From: Thioalbus denitrificans | GTDB lineage: Bacteria > Pseudomonadota > Gammaproteobacteria > DSM-26407 | Assembly: GCF_003337735.1 (NCBI RefSeq) | Contig: NZ_QPJY01000007.1 | Coordinates: forward strand, 62,001 to 126,000 | DNA: 64,000 bases | Direction of reading: 5' to 3' | Shown here: in pieces, positions 45,046 to 53,964 of the stretch | Numbering within the stretch: the stretch's first letter is position 1 | Layout: each line of letters opens with the position of its first letter | Notes under the pieces: model-generated | What the model saw: the letters and a program-made list of their open reading frames with translations, nothing else | What the model was told of the DNA's origin: nothing | Database searches by the model: none | Program-made: the position numbers and the translations under genes

Positions 45046-46107
45046 ATGTTGAAATCGAATCCCTTCCCTCTCATCGCTCTCGCACTGCTCGGGCTGCTGC
45101 CGGCCGCGGCCCAGTCACAGGAGCTGCCCTTTCCGGTCGGTGAGGCAAGCACGAGCATCGTTCCCCTTGAGCGCACCGTGGATGCTGTCATCGAGGCGGT
45201 GAACCAGTCCACCGTTTCCGCCCAGACCTCGGGCCGGATCGTGGAGATCAACTTCGATGTGGACGACCTCGTGCCCAAGGACAGCATCATCCTGCGGCTG
45301 CGTGACACCGAGCAGCGGGCCGCCCTGGAGCAGGCCAAGGCCGCGCTGAAGGAGGCCCAGGCCCGGCTGCGGGAGGCCGGGGAGGAGTACACCCGCATCA
45401 AGGGTGTCTACGAGAAGAAGCTGGTGGCCAAGGCGGAGATGGATCGCGCCAGCGCCAACCTGGAGGCGGCACGGGCCAAGCTGGCATCCGCCGAGGCGGC
45501 CGTGCGCGGCGCCGAGGAGCAGCTGGGCTATACCGTCGTGCGGGCACCCTACGCGGGGGTGGTGCTGGAGCGCCACGTGGAGCTGGGCGAGATGGCCAGC
45601 CCCGGCCAGCCGCTGATGACCGGATTCTCCTTCGAGCAGCTGCGGGCCATCGCCAACGTGCCCCAGGTGCTGGTGGAACAGGTGCGCAGGTTCGGCCAGG
45701 CCCGGGTGCTGCTGTCCGGCCCGGAAGGGCGCAGCCTGGCGGCGGAGCGCATCAACGTGCTCCCCTATGCCGACAGCCTGTCGCACACCTTCAAGACCCG
45801 GGTCCTCCTGCCCCGGGAGGTGGAAGGCATCTATCCGGGCATGTTCGTGAAAGTGGCGTTCCGCGTCGGTGAACAGCAGCGCCTGCTGGTGCCCGCCAAG
45901 GCAGTGGTCCACCGCAGCGAGGTTCAGGGTGTCTACGTGATCGGGCAGGACGGCCGGGTGGTCCTGCGCCAGGTTCGCCTCGGCCGCACTCTCGATGATG
46001 GCCAGGTGGAGATCCTGGCCGGGCTCGAGGACGGCGAGCGTATCGCGCTCGATCCCATCCGGGCCGGTCTGTACCTGAAGGAGCAGCAGGTGGGCGCTCG
46101 GTCATGA
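45046..46107 (+). CDS. RND efflux periplasmic adaptor (HlyD/AcrA family)
   Basis: The 353-residue adaptor has a signal peptide (FPLIALALLGLLPAAAQS) and no lipobox. A split lipoyl domain (VSAQTSGRIVEINFDVDDLV, and TVVRAPYAGVVLERHVELGE) encloses an alpha hairpin (residues ~87-160), followed by beta-barrel and membrane-proximal domains. Such proteins connect the inner-membrane pump to an outer-membrane channel. ATG 45046 was chosen for the signal peptide. It overlaps the pump gene by four bases. No TolC-like gene is in the window. Confidence 0.92.
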   Translation: MLKSNPFPLIALALLGLLPAAAQSQELPFPVGEASTSIVPLERTVDAVIEAVNQSTVSAQTSGRIVEINFDVDDLVPKDSIILRLRDTEQRAALEQAKAALKEAQARLREAGEEYTRIKGVYEKKLVAKAEMDRASANLEAARAKLASAEAAVRGAEEQLGYTVVRAPYAGVVLERHVELGEMASPGQPLMTGFSFEQLRAIANVPQVLVEQVRRFGQARVLLSGPEGRSLAAERINVLPYADSLSHTFKTRVLLPREVEGIYPGMFVKVAFRVGEQQRLLVPAKAVVHRSEVQGVYVIGQDGRVVLRQVRLGRTLDDGQVEILAGLEDGERIALDPIRAGLYLKEQQVGARS

Positions 46108-49100
46108 AGGAGAAGCTCGGCATCTCCGGCGTCACCGCCAGGGCCTTCCTGACCTCGGAGATAACACCGCTGCTGGCCCTGGCCGGCCTGTTGCTGGGGT
46201 TGTTCGCGGTGCTGGTCACGCCCCGTGAGGAGGAGCCCCAGATCAACGTGACCTTCGCCAACGTCTTCATCCCCTTCCCCGGCGCCTCGGTGGAGGAGGT
46301 GGAGAACCTGGTGAGCCAGCCGGCCGCGCAGGTGCTCTCGGAGATCACCGGGGTCAAGCACGTCTATACCGTTTCCCAGCCGGGGATGGCGGTGCTCACC
46401 GTGCGCTACAAGGTGGGCGAGGATCGCATCGGCGCCATCGTCCGGCTCTACAACCAGCTCATGTCCAAGCGTGACTGGCTGCCCCAGAACCTGGGGGTGC
46501 TGGAACCCATCGTGAAGCCCAAGGGGATCGATGATGTGCCCATCGTGACCCTGACGCTGTGGACCGACGACGAGCACCGCGGCGGCTATGAGCTGCAGAA
46601 GGTGGCCCATGCCATCGAGACGGAGCTCAAGCGGGTCAAGGGCACGCGCGACATCTACACCATCGGCGGTCCCGACTCGGTGGTGCATGTGCAGATCGAT
46701 CCCGTGAAGATGGCCGGCTACGGCCTGGCGGTGGACGATTTGCGCATGGCCCTGCAGGCCAGCAACAGCTCCCTGCCCGCCGGCGCGCTGGTGGCCGACA
46801 ACCACGAGGTGCTGGTCCAGGCCGGGCGCTTCCTGAGCAACGCCGAGGATATCCGCAACCTGGTGGTGGGCGTGCACGGCGGGGCCCCCGTCTACCTGGG
46901 CGACGTGGCCGCGGTGAGCACCGGTCCCGATCAGCCCGAGCAGTATGTGTGGCTGGGCACCGGTCCGGCCGCTGGGGAGCGGGGAATAGGGCGCCAGGGC
47001 GAGTATCCGGCGGTGACCATCGCCATCGCCAAGCAGCCGGGCACCAACGCGGTGGACATCGCCAACCAGGTGATCCAGCGCTTCGAGGGACTCAAGGGCA
47101 CCTTCGTTCCCGAGGGCGTCAACGCCTATGTCACCCGCAACTATGGCCAGACCGCCGACGACAAGGCCAAGACGCTGATCAAGAAGCTCGTCTTCGCCAC
47201 CCTGTCGGTGGTGGCCCTGGTGCTCTTCACCCTGGGCCGCCGCGAGGCCATCATCGTCGGCGCGGCGGTGGTGGTGACGCTGGCCATCACCCTGTTCGCC
47301 TCCTGGGCCTACGGCTTCACTCTCAACCGGGTGTCGCTGTTCGCACTGATCTTCTCCATCGGCATCCTGGTGGATGACGCCATCGTGGTGGTGGAGAACA
47401 TCCACCGTCACATGCAGCTGGGCGGGAAAAGCCTCCTCGAGGCGATCCCGGTGGCGGTGGACGAGGTGGGCGGCCCCACCATCCTGGCCACCTTCACGGT
47501 CATCGCCGCACTGCTGCCGATGGCCTTCGTCACCGGGCTCATGGGGCCCTACATGGCCCCCATCCCCATCAACGCCAGCATGGGCATGCTCATCTCCCTG
47601 GCGGTGGCGTTCATCTTCACGCCCTGGCTGAGCAACAGGCTGCTGGGCGGAAAGGGGCATGCGCACGGCGAGTCCGGCGGGACGCAGGACGAGGGCGGGC
47701 TCTACGGCGTGTTCAAGCGTTTCGTGGGGCCGTTCCTGCAGCGCGAACAGGGCCGCGGCAAGCGCCGCCTGCTCGGCGCGGGCATCCTGGCGCTCATCCT
47801 GGTCTCGGTCAGCCTGGCGGCAGTGAAGGTGGTCGTCCTCAAGATGCTGCCCTTCGACAACAAGTCGGAGTTCCAGGTGGTGGTGGACATGCCCGAGGGC
47901 ACCAGCGTGGAGCAGACCGCGCGGGTGCTGGCCGAACTGGGCCGCTATCTCGCCACCGTGCCGGAGGTGACCGACTACCAGGCCTATGCCGGGGCCGCCT
48001 CGCCCATCAATTTCAACGGCCTGGTGCGCCAGTACTACCTGCGCAGCGGCCCCAACGTGGGCGACATCCAGGTGAACCTGGTGGACAAGAAGCACCGGGA
48101 CCGGCGCAGCCACGACATCGCCCTGTCCATGCGCGAACCGTTGCAGGCCATCGGCAGCCGCTACGATGCCAACGTCAAGATCGTCGAGGTGCCGCCCGGG
48201 CCGCCGGTCCAGGCGCCGCTGGTGGCCGAGATCTACGGCCTCGACTACGACGGGCAGGTCCGGGTCGCCAAGCAGGTGCGCAAGGTGCTGGAGAATACCG
48301 CCGACATCGTGGACGTGGACGATTCGGTGGAGTCGCCGCAGCCGAAGCTGATCCTCGACGTGGACCAGGAGAAGGCGGCCCTGCTGGGCGTCTCCCAGCA
48401 GGCGGTGGTCTCGGCCGTGCGCACGGCCCTGGAGGGGGAGGACATGAGCTATCTCCATGGCGGCCGGGTGAAGTACCCCACGCCCATCCGGGTGGAGCTG
48501 CCGGTATCCATGAAGGACGAGGCGCGCTCGCTGCTGGATCTGCGCGTGCGCGCCCAGGACGGTGGGCTGGTGCCCCTGTCGGATCTGGTGCGGGTGGAGG
48601 AGAGCCGGCGCGAGCTGTCCATCTACTCCAAGGACCTGCTCCCGGTGGTCTATGTCACCGCCGACATGGCCGGCGAGACCGACAGCCCCCTGTACGGCAT
48701 GTTCGATGCCTACTTCCAGCTGGGCGAGGAGCGCGTGGAGGGGGGACGGCCGCTCAACCAGCACCTGCTGAGCCAGCCCGACGATCCCTACTTCTACGGC
48801 CTGAAGTGGGACGGGGAGTGGCAGATCACCTACGAGACCTTCCGCGACATGGGCATCGCCTACTCGGTGGGCCTCATCCTGATCTACCTGCTGGTGGTGG
48901 CCCAGTTCCGCTCCTACATGGTGCCGCTGATCATCATGACCCCCATCCCGCTGACCATTATCGGCGTGATGCCGGGCCACGCCCTGCTGGGGGCCCAGTT
49001 CACCGCCACCTCCATGATCGGCATGATCGCCCTGGCGGGCATCATCGTGCGCAACTCGATCCTGCTGGTGGACTTCATCAACCAGCAGGTGACGGAGGGG

Positions 49101-49328
49101 CTGCCGTTCCAGGAGGCGGTGATCCGGGCCGGCGCCGTGCGCGCCAAGCCCATCATGCTCACCGGCCTCGCGGCCATGCTGGGCGCGCTGTTCATTCTCG
49201 ATGACCCCATCTTCAGCGGGCTGGCGGTGTCGCTGCTGTTCGGCATCTTCGTCTCCACCCTGCTGACCCTGGTGGTGATCCCGGTGATGTACTACGCCTT
49301 CAACTGGCGCCGTCTCGAGCGGGCCTGA
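46104..49328 (+). CDS. RND-family efflux permease (AcrB-type)
   Basis: This 1074-residue inner-membrane proton antiporter has the twelve-helix RND architecture with two large periplasmic loops. The TM4 proton-relay pair is present as Asp424-Asp425 in GILVDDAIVVVENI. The TM10 Lys of AcrB (Lys940) is replaced by Arg983 in GIIVRNSILLVDF. Substrates cannot be read from sequence. The permease overlaps the adaptor (ATGA), so the two are co-translated. A long antisense open frame covering the gene is a composition shadow. Confidence 0.93.
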   Translation: MKEKLGISGVTARAFLTSEITPLLALAGLLLGLFAVLVTPREEEPQINVTFANVFIPFPGASVEEVENLVSQPAAQVLSEITGVKHVYTVSQPGMAVLTVRYKVGEDRIGAIVRLYNQLMSKRDWLPQNLGVLEPIVKPKGIDDVPIVTLTLWTDDEHRGGYELQKVAHAIETELKRVKGTRDIYTIGGPDSVVHVQIDPVKMAGYGLAVDDLRMALQASNSSLPAGALVADNHEVLVQAGRFLSNAEDIRNLVVGVHGGAPVYLGDVAAVSTGPDQPEQYVWLGTGPAAGERGIGRQGEYPAVTIAIAKQPGTNAVDIANQVIQRFEGLKGTFVPEGVNAYVTRNYGQTADDKAKTLIKKLVFATLSVVALVLFTLGRREAIIVGAAVVVTLAITLFASWAYGFTLNRVSLFALIFSIGILVDDAIVVVENIHRHMQLGGKSLLEAIPVAVDEVGGPTILATFTVIAALLPMAFVTGLMGPYMAPIPINASMGMLISLAVAFIFTPWLSNRLLGGKGHAHGESGGTQDEGGLYGVFKRFVGPFLQREQGRGKRRLLGAGILALILVSVSLAAVKVVVLKMLPFDNKSEFQVVVDMPEGTSVEQTARVLAELGRYLATVPEVTDYQAYAGAASPINFNGLVRQYYLRSGPNVGDIQVNLVDKKHRDRRSHDIALSMREPLQAIGSRYDANVKIVEVPPGPPVQAPLVAEIYGLDYDGQVRVAKQVRKVLENTADIVDVDDSVESPQPKLILDVDQEKAALLGVSQQAVVSAVRTALEGEDMSYLHGGRVKYPTPIRVELPVSMKDEARSLLDLRVRAQDGGLVPLSDLVRVEESRRELSIYSKDLLPVVYVTADMAGETDSPLYGMFDAYFQLGEERVEGGRPLNQHLLSQPDDPYFYGLKWDGEWQITYETFRDMGIAYSVGLILIYLLVVAQFRSYMVPLIIMTPIPLTIIGVMPGHALLGAQFTATSMIGMIALAGIIVRNSILLVDFINQQVTEGLPFQEAVIRAGAVRAKPIMLTGLAAMLGALFILDDPIFSGLAVSLLFGIFVSTLLTLVVIPVMYYAFNWRRLERA

Positions 49329-49347
49329 GCGGTTGCTGTGAGGGTGC

Positions 49348-49552
49348 GCCACGAAGGCGCATAGGGGGATGTAAAGACGTCAATCGACAGGATTAACAGG
49401 ATAGACAGGATGGAAAGTCGGCCGGAGAGGTACCAGCGGATTGACTGCCACATCGACCGGGTGACCTGAGCCTCGTTCTGCATATGCCTATCCAGAAATC
49501 CTGTTAATCCTGTCTATTCAATAGTTTTTCTTTGTGCCTTCGTGCTGATGAA
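49348..49552. repeat. Inverted nonamer element F (ACAGGATTA inner, CACGAAGG outer)
   Basis: The left side has CGCCACGAAGGCGC (49348-49361) then GACAGGATTA, ACAGGATAG, ACAGGAT (49386-49411). The right side has AATCCTGTTAATCCTGTCT (49498-49516), a T-rich linker and GTGCCTTCGTGCTGATGAAC (to 49552). It has the same module order as element B and begins 20 bases after the RND stop. The rest of the 351-bp gap up to the LysR gene is AT-rich near 49610-49650, promoter-like but without a clear hexamer pair. Confidence 0.85.
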
Positions 49553-49679
49553 CAGGTACCTCCGCCTCTCCCATCCGGTCAGGTGCCAGAAGGCCGAAAG
49601 CCTGCTAACATGCCTTGATAAATTGATTTAATATCAGACTCTGCGAATAAAGAGAGAGCGGGGGGGAGAGGCAGCAGAC

Positions 49680-50612
49680 ATGGCCGATCGCAGACTACAG
49701 GTCTTCCACACCGTGGCGCGGCTCCTGAGCTTCACCAAGGCCGCCGAGGCGCTGCACATGACTCAACCGGCGGTCACCTTCCAGGTGCGCCAGCTGGAGG
49801 AGTATTTCAACACGCGGCTGTTCGACCGCACCCACAACCGCATCAGTCTCACCGAGGCCGGCAAGCGGGCCTACGAGTACGCCGACCGCATCTTCAGCCT
49901 CTACGGCGAGATGGAGAACGCGGTACGGGAGCTCACCGGCGAGATCAGCGGCGTGCTCATGATCGGCGCCAGCACCACCATCGCCGAGTACATGCTTCCG
50001 GCCCTGCTGGGGGACTTCAAGGAGAAGTACCCCGACGTCCACGTGCGCCTCAAGGTTTCCAACACCGATGGCATCGTCTCCATGGTGGAGAACAACGTCA
50101 TCGACCTGGGAGTGGTCGAGGCGCCGGTGAGCAACAAGAATCTCGTGGTTGAAGTGTGCCAGATGGACGAGATGGTGATGGTGGTCCAGCCGGGCCACTC
50201 GCTGGCCAGGAAGGCCAGGCTCCAGGTGAAGGACATCGGTCAGAATCCCTGGATCTGCCGCGAAGAGGGCTCCGGTACCCGCGAGGTCATTCTGGAATAC
50301 ATCAGCCAGAACGGGGTCAACAGCAACGACCTCAACGTGGTGATGGAACTGGGCAGCCCCGAGTCCATCAAGGGGGCCATCGAGACCGGGATGGGAATCT
50401 CCATCCTCTCGCGCGCCACCATCCAGAAGGAGCTGCAGCTGGGCATGCTCGCGGCGGTCCCCCTGGAGCCGCCCCTCCTGCGCCCGTTCTCGTTCGTGCA
50501 CCAGAAGCAGAAGTTCCGTCTGCGGGCAATGGACGAGCTGCTGACCTTCGCCCGCCACTACTGCAGCGAGCTGCGCAGCAACGCCGAGGCGGCCCTGGCG
50601 TCGCAGAAGTAG
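49680..50612 (+). CDS. LysR-family transcriptional regulator
   Basis: The 310-residue protein has an N-terminal winged helix (residues ~5-65, SFTKAAEALHMTQPAVTFQVRQ in which the recognition helix lies) and a substrate-binding effector domain (~90-300). The closest type by eye is the CysL/CbbR-like group, including regulators linked to sulfur or selenium metabolism. A run GGGGGGAGAGG lies eight bases before ATG 49680. The target genes are unclear: it is co-oriented with the 119-residue and AI-2E genes, and no divergent gene is present. Confidence 0.88.
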   Translation: MADRRLQVFHTVARLLSFTKAAEALHMTQPAVTFQVRQLEEYFNTRLFDRTHNRISLTEAGKRAYEYADRIFSLYGEMENAVRELTGEISGVLMIGASTTIAEYMLPALLGDFKEKYPDVHVRLKVSNTDGIVSMVENNVIDLGVVEAPVSNKNLVVEVCQMDEMVMVVQPGHSLARKARLQVKDIGQNPWICREEGSGTREVILEYISQNGVNSNDLNVVMELGSPESIKGAIETGMGISILSRATIQKELQLGMLAAVPLEPPLLRPFSFVHQKQKFRLRAMDELLTFARHYCSELRSNAEAALASQK

Positions 50613-50715
50613 CCACCGGGCGCCGGACGGCGCCCGGTATGGCATCCATCCGGCGGTCGCGGTTACCCTTGATCCTGGTGCGTCACTGATTGCCGAGCCG
50701 TACACTACCGCCCTC

Positions 50716-51075
50716 ATGACACCCGAGCAGAAGAAGCTGCTGCGTTACTTCTCCGAGCTGCAGTCCGGCGATCGGGAGACCCTGCTGGCATTCGCCGAAT
50801 TCCTGGCCGGGCGCGGCGGCGTGAAGGCCGAGCAGCCCCCCGCCGAACCGAAAATCATTCCCCGCCCCGAGCATGAGAGCGTGGTGGCGGCCATCCGCCG
50901 TCTGTCGGCCTCCTATGCCATGCTGGACAAGGCCAAGGTGCTCAACGACGCCTCGGCGCTGATGGCGCAGCACGTGCTGCACGGGCGCGAGGCGGTGTCG
51001 GTCATCGACGAGCTCGAGGTGCTGTTCGAGCGCCACTACCGGCGCATGCTCGAGCAGCGGGAGCAGGCCAGGTGA
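50716..51075 (+). CDS. Conserved-looking 119-residue protein of unknown function
   Basis: I do not recognise a family. The product is soluble, helical and charged: an N-terminal segment (KLLRYFSELQSGDRETLLAFAEFLAGR), a Pro-rich linker near residues 38-52, then helices (VVAAIRRLSASYAMLDKAKVL and VIDELEVLFERHYRRML). It overlaps the AI-2E permease gene by four bases (GTGA), so the two are translationally coupled and probably function together. Confidence 0.75.
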   Translation: MTPEQKKLLRYFSELQSGDRETLLAFAEFLAGRGGVKAEQPPAEPKIIPRPEHESVVAAIRRLSASYAMLDKAKVLNDASALMAQHVLHGREAVSVIDELEVLFERHYRRMLEQREQAR

Positions 51076-52157
51076 TCCGGATCTTCTCCGGCTGGTTCCG
51101 GCGCTATTTCTCCGACCCCCAGGCGGTCATCCTGGTGGTCCTGCTGGTGGTGGGCTTCTCGGTGGTGCTCACCCTCGGCTATACCATCGCGCCGGTCCTC
51201 GCCGCCATCGTCATCGCCTACCTGCTCGAAGGGGCGGTGGAGATGCTGCTGCGCTGGCATGTGCCGCGCATGCCGGCAGCGTTCCTGGTGTTCGTGGCCT
51301 TCCTGGGGCTGCTGCTGTTCATCTTCTTCGGGCTGATGCCGCTGCTGTGGCAGCAGGTCACCACTTTCGTCAATGAACTGCCGAGCATGCTCACCCTCGG
51401 GCAGAAGGCCCTGTTGCGGCTGCCGCAGATGTACCCCGATTTCGTCACCGGGGAGCAGATTCTCGAGTTCATCGCCACCATCCGCGCCCAGCTGGGCGAG
51501 TGGGGCTCCAGCATCCTCTCCTACTCGCTGTCCTCGATCCCCGATCTCATCTCGCTGGTGGTCTACCTGATCCTGGTGCCGCTGCTGGTGTTCTTCTTCC
51601 TCAAGGATCGGGATCTGATCCTGGACTGGATTACCAGCCGCCTGCCCCGTGATCGCGCGCTGGCCAATCAGGTATGGCGGGAGATGGACAGCCAGATCGG
51701 CAACTACGTGCGCGGCAAGATCCTGGAGATCATCATCGTGGGCGTGACCACCTACGTGGTGTTCCTGCTCCTCGGGCTGCGCTACGCCATGCTGCTGGGG
51801 CTGATCACCGGCCTGTCGGTGGTGATTCCCTACATCGGCGCGGCGGTGGTGACCATCCCCGTGGTCATGGCCGGCTTCTTCCAGTGGGGGTGGGGGGCGG
51901 ACTTCGCCTGGCTGGTGGCCGCCTACCTGGTGATCCAGGCCCTGGACGGCAATGTGCTGGTGCCGCTGCTGTTCTCGGAGGCGGTCAAGCTCCACCCGGT
52001 GGCCATCATCGTGGCGGTGCTGGTGTTCGGCGGCATCTGGGGCTTCTGGGGCGTGTTCTTCGCCATCCCGCTGGCCACCCTCGTCAAGGCCGTCCTCAAC
52101 GCCTGGCCCCGCACCGAGGAGGAGCCGGCCCCGCGGCCCCCCGCCGAGACCGCCTGA
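51072..52157 (+). CDS. AI-2E/PerM family membrane transporter
   Basis: This 361-residue protein has the AI-2E family plan: hydrophobic N-terminal pairs (ILVVLLVVGFSVVLTLGYTI), a cytoplasmic or periplasmic helical middle, and the conserved C-terminal helices with GLSVVIPYIGAAVVTIPV and GNVLVPLLFSEAVKLHPV. Members export or exchange autoinducer-2, ions or other solutes; the substrate here is unknown. GTG 51072 overlaps the upstream stop. Element G begins 28 bases after the end. Confidence 0.9.
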   Translation: MIRIFSGWFRRYFSDPQAVILVVLLVVGFSVVLTLGYTIAPVLAAIVIAYLLEGAVEMLLRWHVPRMPAAFLVFVAFLGLLLFIFFGLMPLLWQQVTTFVNELPSMLTLGQKALLRLPQMYPDFVTGEQILEFIATIRAQLGEWGSSILSYSLSSIPDLISLVVYLILVPLLVFFFLKDRDLILDWITSRLPRDRALANQVWREMDSQIGNYVRGKILEIIIVGVTTYVVFLLLGLRYAMLLGLITGLSVVIPYIGAAVVTIPVVMAGFFQWGWGADFAWLVAAYLVIQALDGNVLVPLLFSEAVKLHPVAIIVAVLVFGGIWGFWGVFFAIPLATLVKAVLNAWPRTEEEPAPRPPAETA

Positions 52158-52184
52158 GCCTTCCCGCCACCCACGAGGGTTCTT

Positions 52185-52447
52185 TTCACCACGAAGGCAC
52201 GAAGGACACGAAGAAAAGCGAAAAGACGTTTTTATCCGCAGATTACGCAGATTACGCAGATTTCCTGTTTGGGGCGTGAGTGCTTCTGTTCATGGCCCGG
52301 GCAGATTCCTGTCCGCTGCGTCAGCGGAACAGCTGGAGTGGCCGGGATTGTCAACGGGACATCCCGGCATCAAAGAACCTAATCTGTGTAATCGGCGTAA
52401 TCTGCGGATAGTTCCTTTCTTCGTGTCCTTCGTGCCTTCGTGGTGAA
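52185..52447. repeat. Inverted nonamer element G (CACGAAGG outer, GCAGATTAC inner) between convergent genes
   Basis: The left arm (52185-52262) has TTCACCACGAAGG, two more CACGAAG units, an A-rich linker and three GCAGATTAC units. The right arm (52379-52447) mirrors it and ends CGTGGTGAAC. The core differs from that of C and E and has its own hairpin (TCCGCTGCGTCAGCGGA). The element lies 28 bases after the permease stop and 25 bases from the stop of the convergent PhoH-type gene, and fills most of the 314-bp gap. Confidence 0.92.
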
Positions 52448-52471
52448 CAGGCGGTTTCAGCACACGAGACC

Positions 52472-53881
52472 TCACAATACCTCGGTGGCGTAGTCGGCCA
52501 GGCGCGAGCGCTCGCCGCGGCGCAGGGTGACGTGGCCGCTGTGCTCCCAGCGCTTGAAGCGGTCCACCACGAAGGTGAGGCCGGAGCTGGTCTCGGTGAG
52601 GTAGGGGGTGTCGATCTGGCTCACGTTGCCGAGGCAGACGATCTTGGAGCCCGGCCCGGCCCGGGTGACCAGGGTCCGCATCTGCTTGGCGGTGAGGTTC
52701 TGGGCCTCGTCGATGATGATGAACTTGTTGAGGAAGGTGCGCCCGCGCATGAAGTTGAGCGAGCGGACCTTGATCCGGCTCTGGAGCAGGTCGTTGGTGG
52801 CGGCGCGGCCCCAGTCGCCGCCCTCCTGGGGCTGGGTCAGCACCTCCAGGTTGTCCATCAGCGCGCCCATCCAGGGCGTCATCTTCTCCTCCTCGGTGCC
52901 CGGCAGGAAGCCGATGTCCTCGCCCAGCGGCACGGTGGCGCGGGTCATGATGATCTCCCGGTAGCGGCGCTCGTCCAGGGTCTGGGTCAGGGCCGCGGCC
53001 AGGGTCAGCAGGGTCTTGCCGGTGCCGGCCACGCCGAGCAGGCTGACGAAGTCGATCTCCGGGTCCATCAGCAGGTTCAGGGCGAAGTTCTGCTCCCGGT
53101 TGCGGGCGCTGATGCCCCAGACCTTGCGGCTCTGGGCGCGGTAGTCGGTCACCAGCTCGATGATGGCGGCGCCCGACTCCAGCCGGCGAACCACGCTCTC
53201 GAAGCCCTGCTCATCCGGTGTGAACAGAAACTGGTTAGGGTACCAGTCGGTCACATCCGGCCCCGTGACGCGGTAGTAGGTGCGTCCGCTCTCCTGCCAT
53301 GACTCCAGGTCCCGCCCGTGGCTGTCCCAGAAGTCGCCCGGGAGCTCCAGCGCGCCGGTGAACAGCAGGTTGACGTCATCCAGGACCTGGTCGTTGTAGT
53401 AGTCCTCCGCATGGATGCCCACCACGGAGGCCTTGATGCGCAGGTTGATATCCTTGGAAACCAGGGTGACGCGATTTCCGCCGCGCTCCTCCTGCAGCTT
53501 CAGCGCGGTGGCCAGGATGCTGTTGTCCGGGGTGTTGCCCGGGAGCGTGTTGGGCAGGTTGGAGGGCAGGTTCTCGGTCTGGAAGAACAGGCGCCCGCGG
53601 CCGTTGTTCTCGCCCAGCTTGAGATTGGTCTCCAGCTGCAGTCCGGCATGGATCTCATCCATGGACACGCGCGTGAGCAGCTCATCCAGGAACCGGGTGG
53701 CCTGGCGCACGTTGCGGGAGACCTCGGACACCCCCTTCTTGGCCCGGTCGAGCTCCTCGAGCACCACCATGGGCAGGTAGATGTCATGTTCCTTGAAGCG
53801 GAAGATGGCGGTGGGATCGTGCATCAGCACGTTGGTGTCGAGGACGAACAGGCGCTTGCCTTCGATACTCGCTTTGCTCAT
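52472..53881 (-). CDS. PhoH-family ATPase with N-terminal PIN domain
   Basis: The 469-residue protein (ATG 53881) combines a PIN ribonuclease-like domain (residues ~8-150; LFVLDTNVLMHDPTAIF, acidic DNSILATALKLQEE, VTLVSKDINLRIKA) with a C-terminal PhoH ATPase (Walker A GVAGTGKTLL, Walker B FIIIDEAQNLT, RTLVTRAG). PIN-PhoH proteins are thought to be RNA helicase-nucleases. The open frame extends 49 codons upstream, but the Pro/Ala-rich extension does not look coding. It lies last in a gcvR-bcp-phoH run. Confidence 0.92.
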   Translation of the reverse strand: MSKASIEGKRLFVLDTNVLMHDPTAIFRFKEHDIYLPMVVLEELDRAKKGVSEVSRNVRQATRFLDELLTRVSMDEIHAGLQLETNLKLGENNGRGRLFFQTENLPSNLPNTLPGNTPDNSILATALKLQEERGGNRVTLVSKDINLRIKASVVGIHAEDYYNDQVLDDVNLLFTGALELPGDFWDSHGRDLESWQESGRTYYRVTGPDVTDWYPNQFLFTPDEQGFESVVRRLESGAAIIELVTDYRAQSRKVWGISARNREQNFALNLLMDPEIDFVSLLGVAGTGKTLLTLAAALTQTLDERRYREIIMTRATVPLGEDIGFLPGTEEEKMTPWMGALMDNLEVLTQPQEGGDWGRAATNDLLQSRIKVRSLNFMRGRTFLNKFIIIDEAQNLTAKQMRTLVTRAGPGSKIVCLGNVSQIDTPYLTETSSGLTFVVDRFKRWEHSGHVTLRRGERSRLADYATEVL

Positions 53882-53964
53882 GGGCGTCGGGCTCTCGGGG
53901 CGCACGGGGCGCCCGGCTGGTTCCTGGTCAGGGGGGAGTTCGACAACGGTCGCGGCGGGACGGG

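Noticed and set aside
45933-49352. 1139-codon minus-strand open frame over the RND permease
   Set aside because: Composition is antisense-like (His, Gln, Gly, Asp-rich), and the plus-strand permease is certain.
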